DNA from: Amorphophallus konjac
Taxonomy: Eukaryota; Streptophyta; Magnoliopsida; Alismatales; Araceae
DNA length: 64,000 nucleotides
Direction of reading: 5' to 3'
Assembly (NCBI GenBank): GCA_022559845.1
Contig: CM040118.1
Location: forward strand, 441,252,053-441,316,052
Positions 44,899 to 55,843 of this stretch are shown here, piece after piece. Both the position numbers and the translations under genes were made by a program. The notes beneath the pieces are model-generated. The model worked only from the letters and a program-made list of their open reading frames with translations, had not been told where the DNA came from and ran no database searches. Position 1 is the first letter of the stretch, and each line of letters starts with the position of its first letter.

Positions 44899-46593
44899 TG
44901 TTGAGTAGTGGATGGCGGATCTAGAGGGGAGGGGTGAATAGATCTGCCTCTCTTTTCGCAGAACACCCCTCTTTTAAGCTAGATAAAGCGAATAGCAGTG
45001 GAATACAACTAGCTTAGCGAAGGACACAACGATTTGCTTAGCAGGATGAACAAGTAAAATAAAGATTGAATCTAAGCTTGTATCTAGCACAAAGCAATCA
45101 CACAAGCAAACCATAACACACGAGATTTTAAGGTGGTTCAGACTGAATCCCTAGTCCAACGTCCACCCCTCACCAAACGCAGTGAGGCTCCACTAGTGCA
45201 GTGCACCAAACCGCAGATCGGAGAACTTCCGATTACCTTCCTACTAACCACCGATAGGGACGACAACACCGCAGATTGGATCACCTTCCAACTGCCTTCC
45301 TACTAACCGTGGTAGGGAAGATTCTCAGTTTCAATAGCTTGAACAAAATGAAAAGATAACAAGATGAAAATGCTTAAACAAGATATGGAGATATGCTAGA
45401 ATCGAAAAGATCTTGTATGAAATGCAATGTAGATCAGCAGCAGAGGCTTCTTCTTTTTTGCAAAGCCTCCTATTGGTTCAGCAATAATGGTTTCTTTTTC
45501 CTTACGAAGTGATCTTCCTTGGATCCTTTTGAGTTAATGAAGAGGATTATGGATGCAAATTTGATCTCCCTTGAAACCCTTGTGAAATGAGCTTCCTTGG
45601 ATCGCCTTGATGGCCTTGCTTGCTTCTATTCTTCCTTGGAGGTTGCTGGCTTGAGATATATGCTTGAATCACCTTGGAATGGATGAAGAACTTTGCACGA
45701 AGTACTGTTCACGGCTACAATACCTTCTTCTTCCTTGGACCTCCTCTAGCCTCCTTTGATCTCCCTTGATCCCTCTTGATGCATTAGGGTTTCTAACCCT
45801 CTTGGGTTGGTTTTATATCTTTTGAATGGTCCATAGACACCCCCCAGACCAGATCCACAAATCATGGGAGATTGGGTGACTTTAAGATTAAACAAATCCA
45901 AGAATGGGGCTGCCCATGAGGTGGAAAACAAAGTCAAACATTGCTGCATAGGTGCGGCCGTTCGACCAGAAATATGGGTCGGTCGACCGGAACATTTACA
46001 GAATTGAAGAATTTGTTGCTGGCAAAATTAGTCGACCGGCAGGATGGGGGCGGTCGACCAGACCTTGGGCCGGTCGACCGGTCATTCTGGGCGGTCAACC
46101 CCTACTGACAGGTTCTGTAGCTTTTTCGATTCTGGCAATTCTGGTCGACCGGTTTATGACCGTTGGTCGACCGAAAACTTGATTTAACAGATTTTACTTC
46201 AATCAACCCCTTAAACCTATTTACAGTCCAATCCAGTCTGTGGCATCAAACTCTTTAGACCTTGAAGATGTCTACTGAGTATTTGACCTTTTCTTAATGA
46301 ATGCTCAGACCTTGGATGTTGAAATCAATTGTGTTCTTCATTGTGCATCGACCTTGGCTATGTGAAGTGTTGACTCTTACTTTTTGAAGGGATTTTCATC
46401 CTTGCTTGGGTGCAATCATTGGGCTTTCACTTTTGACATCTCCACTCCATTCCTTGGCTTATCTATCATCTGTCATGAAAAAGCATCATGTATATCAGTC
46501 ATATGAGAGTGGGAAACATCAATGACTTATAGTGTTTAGGCATTATCAATACCATGAATGTCAAATGACTCAAATGACCACAGGGGCACAACA
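44899..46593 (-). mobile_element. Copia B 5' LTR
   Basis: 1,695 bp, uninterrupted, aligned to 23139-27868. It carries the GTCGAC palindromes (about 45970-46165), where one site reads GGTCAACC instead of GGTCGACC, and the TATA box at 45811. Confidence 0.92.
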
Positions 46594-48352
46594 AGTGCAC
46601 CTTGTGTCTAAGCAGCATGTAAGTCCGTGCACCTTGTGTCTTACACATAATAGGTCGGTGCATTTGTATACCATACACATGCATAGTCGGCGCATTGTCT
46701 GCTTTATGCATGATAAGGTCGGTGCATTATGATGTCAGGGATAATTCTAGTTTGGGTGTAATCATTTCAAACTCTCTTTTCACTATCAGAAACTCTCATC
46801 ACGTGTTATCAATTGCATCAATTGGCATTATCTAGATTTAGTTCTATCACTTTGTGCCATACCCACTTCTTGAAATCACTCATGAGTTGACTTTGTGCTT
46901 AAGTTTCAATCTCCTTATCCTGAATTGATGACAGTCTTGCAATTGGTTCATTACTTTGAGCAGTAATTATCACAAGTCTTTCACTATAAGAATCATATGT
47001 GCTCCTTGAATGAATTGACGGTTTAATCTTGATAAATTGTAGAGTCTAAAGACTGTCTTCAGAAAATAGGTGGTAGAACACCTTTTATAGCTCTCAACCT
47101 TCCTCTCATGATTATGACAGACAAGTTCCTTATAGTATTTGAAGATGATAGAATTAGTGAGGTCTAGGCTGAGAAACTCAGAAAGTGTATTGTTTTTAAA
47201 CAAGTCACTTTGAATATTAAAAGGGCAGCAACAATAAAATTATTAGTAAAAGCAAATGAGTAAAGTGGCAGAGCAATAAATGATTTGCACTGAGAAACTG
47301 AATACTCCATCAAAGAAATGGAGAAGAATTCATGTCATGAAGTGCTTCATGTTACCTCTGTTCATATGGTCAAATCTATAGGGCTAATTTCACTTAGTAA
47401 CTGGGGGTACTAGTGTCTAATAAAAGTGTACCCTTAATGTCAAAGGTGTAAATCATCTGTATAGCCTTTGATCAGAGACAGATATGGAAGTTTATGCTTA
47501 GTAACTGGGGGTACTAGCGTCTAACCCACGCGTATTCTTAATGTCAAAGGCATAAATGACACCTGTCTATTCACTAAATTCAGTCTCAAAATCAAAAGTG
47601 ATAAAGTTTTGATGTAACCCTTTAAGTTCTAAATTTCACTAAGTGTCAATTATTTAACCTCAATACATACTCTTGTTACACTCCTTGATGTTCATTGATT
47701 TTGAAATTAGTAAGATACTGTCTGGACCGAGTCTATAATGGTTATGTGTCTTAGGCTTACTGCTATAAACGAGTACTATAACCCTATTTCAGAAAGTCAG
47801 TGAATTCACTCTACCTTTTATAACTGTTAAACCAGATTTTTTTTGGAATGCACAATGTTGATTCTTACATCTGAAGAACTGCCTAATAATCTGCTTACTT
47901 TATGAACTATTGCATAAGAGTGTGATTCTATCTCCTACTTATCAATAATGCAGCCCTTCTTACTTTCCTCTGTCTCCCTCACTCCTTGTTTGCTGATGGC
48001 AAAGGGGGAGAGAGTAATTCAGGCTCCTTCTCTATCTAAATCGAAGGGGGAGGGGGAGAGATTTTGATGGTAAAAGGGGAGAGAAGGGAAGAGAAAGATT
48101 TCATGCTTCTTTGATTAAGGGGGAGGAGTCACTCATTCAGGGGGAGTTTGGCTAATGTTAATATCTGACTGTTAATGTCTTATCAAAATGCATCATTTCT
48201 CTTGGAGTTGTTTTGGGTGTTAACTGAATTCTTTTTGGGGGTGGTGCCATCATTTGGTAGCTCTCTACTACATATCATCTGACTAAGTCTATTGTATCAT
48301 CAAAATACAACATCTCTTTTGGGGGTGTTGCCATCATCAAAAAGGGGGAGAA
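46594..48352 (+). other. Copia A 3' untranslated region, right part, with polypurine tract
   Basis: Resumes copia A after copia B. GTGCA-type motifs (GTCGGTGCAT and variants) occur at 46594-46740. A tandem near-duplicate around CTTAGTAACTGGGGGTACTAG lies at 47393-47560. Several GGGGGAG motifs at 48000-48150 precede the LTR-proximal polypurine tract AAAAAGGGGGAGAA (48339-48352). No gene is recognisable in these 1.76 kb. Confidence 0.7.
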
Positions 48353-50092
48353 TGTTGGGTCTCCGCTGGATTTATTCAGTGTGTGTACTGCTATGTGCAG
48401 AAAGTGTTTTGATTGAATGGCAACAGTTAAGTTGACTTGGTTGACTTTATTTTGATCATGATAATGTTGTGTATTTTGATGAAGTTTTATATGTCATATA
48501 TATATATATATATCATGTTTGCACACTCATACTGAAACAATCACACTTCATTAAACTATTTGACTGCAATCATGTTTATAGGGTCGGTGCAAATCATTGG
48601 TCATTCATTTGCTAAGCATCAAGGTCGATGCAATTTACTATTTAGGTCAATGCATCTGTCGTCTGTCTAAACTAAGTCTGTGCATCTCATTGTTGATGTC
48701 AGTGCATGCTTTGCATTGCAAACGACTCAGGTCGATGCATGTTTGCGTTTAAGTGAATATAGGGTCGGTGCAGTTTACTGTTGCACCGATCATAAGAGTC
48801 GGTGCATATCATGCATTGCACATTGTCAAAGTCTGTGCATAGGTGTTTCATGCACAACCTCGTCGGTGCATACTTCCACATTGCTTGAGTAAGTCTATGC
48901 ACATTTCCATATGCACGAAGGGTCTGTGCATGTTTAGCCCTGTTCATAACCAAGTCCGTTCATTTCACTGTAGTACAGCCATGAAGGTCGGTGCAATCTT
49001 TATTCCTTGCATATGCAAGGTCCGTGCATGATAGGTTAAGGCATATTGAGTCAGTGCATTCTTTGCATCATGCACACATGAAGTATGTGCAATTCTTATA
49101 TGTATCTGACTGTTCTGTGAACTAAAATTGCTGACTAAGTGTTTGACATATTGACAGGAGAGTTGTTCGTAAACTTTAAGGAGGGCACGTGATTCAAGGC
49201 TGAAAGCATAGCGATGTTCATGACACGTGGAAAGCCATCAAGCCCAGATGCTGCCACGTGGCGTTGACAACTTCAGATCTGGACACAAAGCTTGGGCGGG
49301 AAATGTGGTCACCATACGCCCATCTTTGCTGCCTGCATATACATAAGAAGATGTTCACTCAGGAAAAGACAGCTGGTGGAAAAAGATTTGAGCGTGAAAC
49401 CAAGATAAGAAGATAGAAGCAGTGAGAGCAAAAGAAAGCACGATCCAGCTGAGGTAGAGCTACCAAGGTCTGAGAGAGAATAGAGAGAGCTTTGAGAAGA
49501 GAAGTGGTGTGATTGTTGTGTTCGGTCTCTTGGTTCAGAACCAGAGCCATTTCGCTCTTTGCTAAGAGCTACATTTGTGTTTCGAGTTTCAGCTTTTCTT
49601 TTGTTTTCAAACTCTGTTTCTCAAGCTGTGTGTCAGCGGCAGAGAAGGATTTCTTTGGACAGGTTAAGCTGTAAACCTCAGCGACAGAGGAGGATTCCTC
49701 TGGATAGCAGAAGCTGTAAGGTTTAGCGGTTTGTAGGGAATCATTCCCTGAAGCTGTGGATCAGCGATCAAACTGTGTGTCAGTAGTGAAGCCACACTCG
49801 TTTGAGTGTGGGGTGAACGTAGACCTCTGGATAGAGCTTGAACCACCTAAAAACCCATTGTCTATTGGGTGATTGTGCCGTGATTTGTGTTCATCCTTGT
49901 CTTCAATTTATCGCTCATTAGATGGATGTTTAGGAACGTTTGAGTGCCGATCTACTTGAGCTGTTCTATTTAGATTGTGATTGAGTTTTTTCTGATCATC
50001 CTACAGTAGTTTGTTTTAATTCCGCACTAGTAGTTGCTTTAGAAAAAATTTTATTAGGTGATTGATCTATTCACCCCCCTCTAGATCACACA
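48353..50092 (+). mobile_element. Copia A 3' LTR
   Basis: Starts TGTTGGGTCTCC after the polypurine tract and ends near TCTAGATCACACA; the last three bases are uncertain. It contains 17 GTGCA-type motifs (48581-49092), a TATA-like CATATACATAA near 49336, GA-rich sequence near 49470, the conserved Sirevirus LTR box (49785-49855) and the CACCCCCCTCTAG end motif. Confidence 0.8.
48581..49092. repeat. GTCGGTGCAT-type motif array in copia A LTR
   Basis: Seventeen degenerate copies of (A/G)GGTCGGTGCA or AAGTCTGTGCA, at about 48581, 48621, 48643, 48674, 48696, 48730, 48762, 48796, 48829, 48861, 48890, 48920, 48952, 48985, 49018, 49050 and 49081. Most steps are 29-34 bp. Inverted TGCAC pieces often sit between them. 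Confidence 0.85.
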
Positions 50093-51390
50093 TCATGAGA
50101 GTCACTTGAAATCAGTTAGCTGATATAATGACATATGTGTTCAAGGTTCAGCAAATGTGAAGTTTCAGACAGACTAGCTTAAGATAGTTGTGACATAGAT
50201 GTCAATTACATAGGGAATTTGAATTACAAGATAAGCTGGTAAACCAATCACAACTAAGACCAGTATTTGGCGGAGGTTGGATCCAAGGATCTTCTCACGC
50301 AATGGTTAACCTTCCAGATAGGCTTGACCTATCTTTCCAACTAAGCATTTTTATATACTTTCTAGTTGTTACAAGATATCATAAAATTCTTTCAAGTGAG
50401 GCTCCCCTTCAGCAAGTACAGGAGCAGTAATCAATGGATTTCAAACTCAAGAAGAGTATCAGTTCAAGTGAATTCAGAGCAGATAGAAAGAAGTGATACA
50501 AATTGATGCCAATTGTTGATGTATGTTGCAGGAAGAGCAAAGATATGGCTAGACAATGAAGATATCGATTGACTGAATGAGTAATGTAGGTCGACCGAAT
50601 TATATAATAAGAAAACAGATGAATAGCCATGCAGTTTAAAAGTTTGATTTATATGCTCCCCCTGTCATATGTATTGAATCAATCTTATTGGAATTTTCAA
50701 TATGAATCGAATGCAATTAATCATATGTATGCATGTGCATTGACTTTCACTAACTGAATGCATTAACTCATCATATGTGACATAAAGATCATGCATGGGA
50801 TTATTTACCAAAGTATGTATGAGACACAAGAGATATCTTGACTGACTCCCCCTGACTTTATGCACTTTATGACTAAATTCTAAATACAACATATGCAATG
50901 AACATTTTGTAAGGAGTTTGTAATGAATTATGCTCATGAATGTCTTAGACTGCCATATGTGCAATTTGACCTATGGTACCAGGCAGAGGATTTGGTCTAA
51001 AGACCACCTCACACATAGTAAGAACTTCCAGACCGATCACATCTGCCTTTCAGTAACTTACCATTTGATATACCATAATGGTCATGCAAAACAATGCATT
51101 ACAAAAACAGTCATATGTACATCTCAACTTTTGATGACAGTATGTCAAGCACGTATGTATGCAGACATGAGAGTCCATGCATTTAAGTTTATTTCAACTC
51201 CTTTTCAATATGCAACCAGTTGAAACAAAATTAAATGTCAAAGCAGCAAGGAGTATGTATGCATGAAAATTTTGACTAATCAGATCAAGCATGATAAGCA
51301 ACCTTAAAAAAAATCAAATGAACAGGCCTGTAAAGAGCAGAAAAGGGGTTTTACCATACTTTGGTGTCTTGGTTTATTTACCCCTTTTTA
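50093..51390 (-). other. Copia C 3' untranslated region
   Basis: AT-rich DNA with AGGGGGAG-type polypurine motifs on the minus strand (about 50655 and 50845). A GGCGGAGGTTGGATCC-like segment near 50275 resembles 29485 in copia B. No gene is recognisable. Confidence 0.55.
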
Positions 51391-51425
51391 TTTCTCAGCC
51401 CCAAGGCACTCTTGCAAAATAACTT

Positions 51426-53640
51426 CTTATTTTGCACAAGCAGGTACCCAAGAAGTCTTGGGTCCTGAAATAATAGTGGCACCTCTAAATGGGGCTCTCC
51501 ACATTCTCTGAGCAAGTAAATCATCAAATTTCATAACAGAACAATTATGCATAGAATGCTCATATCATCCACAGTAATGACATGAACCAGTTTGCTTTTT
51601 GTTCTTACTGTGCACATGAGGATGGAACCTATGTGCATTAAAGTTTCTGTTATTTTCATGAACATCTTGTCTTTTATTATCATCCAGCCAACAATTCACA
51701 GCTCTGTGGCCTGGCTTTCCACACTCAACGCATGCAAGAGATTTTTTGTTAAAGACAGATTTAGTTCTATCAAAAATATTTCTATTTGTAGGGAGTTTAA
51801 TAATTTTAGAATTGAATTTTCTTCCCTGAATATGTCAACAGTCATTTACTGTATGGCCATTCTTTCCATAGTGAGAGCAAGAAGAGGAATTTCTTCTAAC
51901 AGAACTTGACCACCATTCAGTAGCTTTATGACCTGGCTTGTTACAGTTAAAACATGTAATGTGCTGGTTTATTGAGACAGATTTGTTCTTATTAAAACCA
52001 TGATAGTTTGCAGGGGATTTTACATGATTTGATTTTGAATTTTTCTTACCACTTGCAAACCATCATTGAGCAGCAATATGTCCTACCTTACCACAATGAA
52101 AATATGTAATGCTCTTTCTCTGAGTGGCAGGAGTTTTGTTTGAATAAGAATTTCTATCATGCATTCTATCATACTTCTTCATGACAAAACAATTTTGCAT
52201 AAGATGTCCGAGTTTACCACAATAGAAACATGATGCATTTTTGGATTTGTGATCAAAATTTTGGCATAACTATTTTTAGCATGCATGTTGTTTCTTTTCT
52301 TTTTCAGTGTTTTCTGATTTTTATTTTGTTTCAGAATTTTAAATTGTTTCTGATTTTTCTGAACAGTGGTCTGTTCCTTCTTGGAAGTGGTGGCTACATC
52401 TGAAATTTTCATAACAGATGTCATCAATTTATTTTCAAAATTTTTCTTATCAACCTGTTTGTAGCCCATCCCTTCCTTTTGAACATTTACTTAAACTCCT
52501 AGCAGCATGTTCAAATTTTCTTGACCACAAACAAATTTTGACAATGAATTCTTTAAATCTTGAATCTCATTTTCTAGAGTGGCAATGTGTATCTCATAGC
52601 TAGTAATTTCTTGTTCACTACAATTGACACATTCATTCAACACCTTGTTTGTATTTTTATAATTTTCAATTTCTTGTTCCAGATTGCTCAATTTTTCAGA
52701 CTCCTCTATACATATCAATTTTCCTTTATCCAAGACAGCAATCCTTTCTTTCAGGGATTCATTTTCATTTTTAGATACTTTCTCAAGAGTGATCAGATCA
52801 TTAATATTGTCAGAAATCACATATTTTTCTTTCTCAAGAGACATAAGTCTTTTAGACATGACAATATTCAATACCATCAACTTTTTATTTTGTTCCTTCA
52901 AATTTTTATTTTCTTTCATTGTCTTTTCATTCTGAACAAGATGATTGATTAAAATTTGATCATCACCTAATGACTTCAGTTTATCTTCCAGTTCAGAAAT
53001 TCTATTTGCAAATTCTTGATTTTCATTTTTCAGCAAACAGATTTGTTTCTCATATATATGAACATCAGATAAACAAACATCATAAGCTTGTTTCAGTTTC
53101 AGACACTTTTCACAAGAAGAATTTGAAGTATTCTGATCAATTTTCTTTTTCAACTTTTTATTTTCAGATTTCATTTTCTTGTATCTATCATATGTTTCTT
53201 CATACATACTTAACAATTCATCAAATGAAATCTCTTCTGATCCGGAGCTTACCTGAGATGATGTTTCATTCATTTGATCAATGTTGTGATCACTCCGATT
53301 GACCATTAACATTGTTCCTCTTGCTTCCCATGAGTAGTAGTAACTCTATCAAAAAATTTCTTTCCAGAAGTGCACCTGAAAACAAAAGGAAATTTGTCAG
53401 TATCAACTGCAACAATTAAAATATTTAGAACTGTGACATTATCACGGTTCTTCAGATTATCCACATTAGACCACTTGGTCTGATCATGAGGCAGTTGATA
53501 TGGGCCGTGAGATATAAGACTCCATAGATTAGGGTCAATGGAATTTATATGAATGCATAGGCCGCCTAGCCAAGTACTGAAATTAGTACCATCGAATACA
53601 GGAGGATAAGCCATTGAGACAATCAACAAAACAGTTTCAA
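51426..53640 (-). pseudogene. Copia C Gag with coiled coil and six CCHC-like knuckles
   Basis: The N-terminal Gag starts about 53615 (MAYPPVFDGTNFSTWLGG) but breaks off after FFDRVTTTHG near 53320, where much of the UBN2 domain appears deleted and the frame changes. A Lys/Glu coiled coil follows (about 53290-52500). Then, in one frame, come six modules of the C-x2-C-x4-H-x4-C pattern with first cysteine codons at 52228, 52102, 51952, 51877, 51730 and 51580. Modules 1 and 5 are intact (CFYCGKLGHLMQNC, CVECGKPGHRAVNC); the others have lost one ligand or contain a stop. Gag ends SWVPACAK at about 51427. One or two knuckles are usual. Confidence 0.8.
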
Positions 53641-53718
53641 CGCAATATGTTGAAGACAGAAATGACCAAAAATAGTAGGATCCTCTGCAGATCGTTGGAT
53701 CTAATGAATCAGAGACCC

Positions 53719-53730
53719 GCTCTTATACCA
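53719..53730 (-). promoter_or_regulatory. Primer-binding site of copia C
   Basis: TGGTATAAGAGC on the minus strand, one base different from the initiator-Met type TGGTATCAGAGC, two bases after the LTR end. Confidence 0.8.
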
Positions 53731-54244
53731 ATTGTTGGGGTGCTAGACACGGATCTAGAGGGGGGTGAATGGATCCCCTTTTAAAAATTATGGAATTTAA
53801 AAACACTCGTCCCACACAAGTTGGAATAAGGAAAACTAAATGGAACAGATTGCTCACACAAAACAAACTTCAAACACTTAGCGTATACCAAAGAGTACTA
53901 TTCTGAACTGAAGTGATTGGAGTTCACATAAACTAGCAAATGTGAAAAGAGAATAATAATGCAGATGGCGACCAACCAACCAGCTGTTAACACTCAATCA
54001 CATAGAGTTGCTATCATGAGATTTATACTCATTCAGATTAACATAATGAAGCAAAATATAGATCTCATACGAAAGAACTTTAATTATGAACCATGCTCGC
54101 TACCTTAGAAAGAGGATATTGGATATGGAAATGTACGCAAGACAAACCACGATGCACTGGAATTTTTAGATGGTTCGGTCTGCTACCACAGACCTACGTC
54201 CATCCCCCACTCAAACTTGAGTGAGGCTTCTGCGGACTCGAACT

Positions 54245-54364
54245 GCTGAGCATCACAGCTCACTTACATCCGCTGAGCATCATAGCTTACTTCCGCTGAG
54301 CAACACAGCTTGCTTCTACTGAGCATCACAGCTTGCTACAGATGAGCGTTATAGCTTGCTATCC
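54245..54364. repeat. Tandem repeat, five copies of 23-27 bp
   Basis: Units resemble GCTGAGCATCACAGCTTGCT and start at about 54245, 54272, 54295, 54319 and 54343. They lie just inside the conserved LTR box. Confidence 0.85.
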
Positions 54365-55229
54365 AGAGGAACCAATCCTCTACAACGCTGATTCACAGCT
54401 TGATGAAACCAGAAATGGAAAATCAAAGAATGAAAATGAAAACAAAAAGATAGAGCTCACGCAGGAGCAAAACAGTTCTGGATCTGATCCAAGAACTGAT
54501 GAAGACGCAGATTTTCAAGCACACTCTTTCTTTATATTCTTTCTTACTCACTCTCTTTCTCTGTTCACTCTCTCTTTTTCCTCAGACTTCTTCTAATTTT
54601 TCGATACTCTATTTTTCTCCTTCTTCTTCTTCTTCTTTCAGCAAACTTTCTCTCTCTCTCTCAGCACTATAACTCTAACTCTTCTCACAAGCTCTTTGAC
54701 TCTCACTCTTCTGCACTTTTTCCTCTTCTTCTGATTTCTTTTAGGATTGATATGAGAGTTTGAGCGCACGATCACCTTTTATGCAGACGAGCATGAGTCT
54801 AGAATCCCACGAGCTCTTCCAATGATTGGGAGTGTGGAAGACACATTCCTGCCCAAAAGTTTTCTTCCAGAAAGCACTTTAAAAGGCCACGTGTTAGATG
54901 GAGATGAAATACTTTCCATGTGGCAGATTCTTCTGTTAAAATTCCAGCCTTGCCTTGGATCATGTGCCCTTCTAATTCAAACCTTAAACCACGTGACCCA
55001 ACTGACTCTGATGCTTCCAGCTCTCTATGTGTTCGATCCTGTTGCTTTAATGAATTTAAACCTCTCATGCTAAAATCCATGTCAGCAATGTAAAAAGCAT
55101 TTTACCAAACACTTTATCATCATAAGTGGTTCAAGGAGATGTTTAAGAATTATAAGTTTATGCATGGTTTATTAAGATGAGCATGATATAATCAAAACCA
55201 TGAAGATTAGGTAGACAAGGTGAGATCAT

Positions 55230-55843
55230 ACACAAGCATCGATGCATACTCCACATGCTCTGACCTGACAGTGCATGCTACTTAGTAAATGCAGTAGAAC
55301 AACTACACCTGCATCGACCTAAGCAAACCACATGTAGTCCCGTTATGCACAGAGATATGGATGAAGACTATGAACATGCACCGACCTGTGTGATACACAG
55401 TTAAGCTTGTCGAGCTATCATGAAAAGATGCACAGACTAGATTCAACATATGCATTGACCCGAATGAACAAGATGCAACATGTGCTTCAACCTTAGAATG
55501 CAAGATGCAACATGTGCTTTGACCTTAGAATGTAAGATGCAACACATTATTCATGTGCACTGACCTTGAAGAATAGATGCATGTATATGTGTAGACCTTG
55601 TTAAAGACCAAATTGGATGTGCATTGACCTTAGTTAACACAAGATGCAAACGTGCATCGACCTTAGTGAACTAAAGTTCAAATGTGCATCGACCTTAATG
55701 AATACAGGGTACACATGTGCGTTGACCATCGTAAGCGCAAGGTCCTCTATTGCACTGACCTTACTAAACATGCAATATGCATGTGCACTAACCTTAATGA
55801 TATGAATAGGCATTGACCTGTGGTGACCTTAATGAACATGCAC
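55230..55843. repeat. GTGCATCGACCTT motif array in copia C LTR
   Basis: More than a dozen copies of TGCATCGACCTT or TGCACTGACCTT. This is the reverse complement of the motif in the copia A LTR, so it has the same polarity relative to each element. The last copies run up to the insertion point of the next LTR. Confidence 0.85.

Larger units (their letters stand above)
23139..46593 (-). mobile_element. Copia B: complete Sirevirus-type element with nested LINE and Tekay element
   Basis: The LTRs at 23139-27868 (with LINE inside) and 44899-46593 are clearly the same sequence. On the minus strand they start TGTTGTGCCCCTG and end CTACTCAACA. A primer-binding site lies at 44884-44896, a polypurine tract at about 27869-27882, and the 5-bp target duplication is AGTGC. 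Removing the Tekay element (33192-44224 plus one TTGAT) and the LINE leaves an element of roughly 9 kb. Gag is nearly complete but RT is deleted, so this copy could not move by itself. Confidence 0.9.
18991..50092 (+). mobile_element. Copia A: 5'-truncated Sirevirus-type Ty1/copia element, split by nested insertions
   Basis: Gag C-terminus and pol run 19010-22905. The 3' untranslated region is split by copia B into 22906-23138 and 46594-48352, and the polypurine tract and 3' LTR (48353-50092) follow. The split is supported by the copia B target duplication AGTGC and by motif continuity (GTGCA-rich repeats) on both sides. The 5' LTR and N-terminal Gag are missing. Sirevirus type is judged from Gag/integrase/RNase H sequence and the very long 3' untranslated region. 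Confidence 0.75.
50093..55843 (-). mobile_element. Copia C: Sirevirus-derived gag-only element
   Basis: Order on the minus strand: LTR (53733-55843, cut by the second Tekay-like LTR), primer-binding site, Gag, then directly 3' untranslated DNA. Pol is missing apart from its first codons. The element's own 3' LTR is not seen; the left end abuts the copia A LTR. It could only have moved with help. Confidence 0.75.
53733..55843 (-). mobile_element. Copia C 5' LTR, partial
   Basis: On the minus strand it ends CACCCCCCTCTAG...ACCCCAACA. It contains the conserved Sirevirus LTR box (about 54165-54230), a 23-27-bp tandem (54245-54364), CT-rich DNA (54570-54740), a TATA-like CATAAAAGG (54775-54783) and a GTGCA motif array (55230-55843). 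The outer end is interrupted by the Tekay-like LTR at 55844. Confidence 0.75.
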
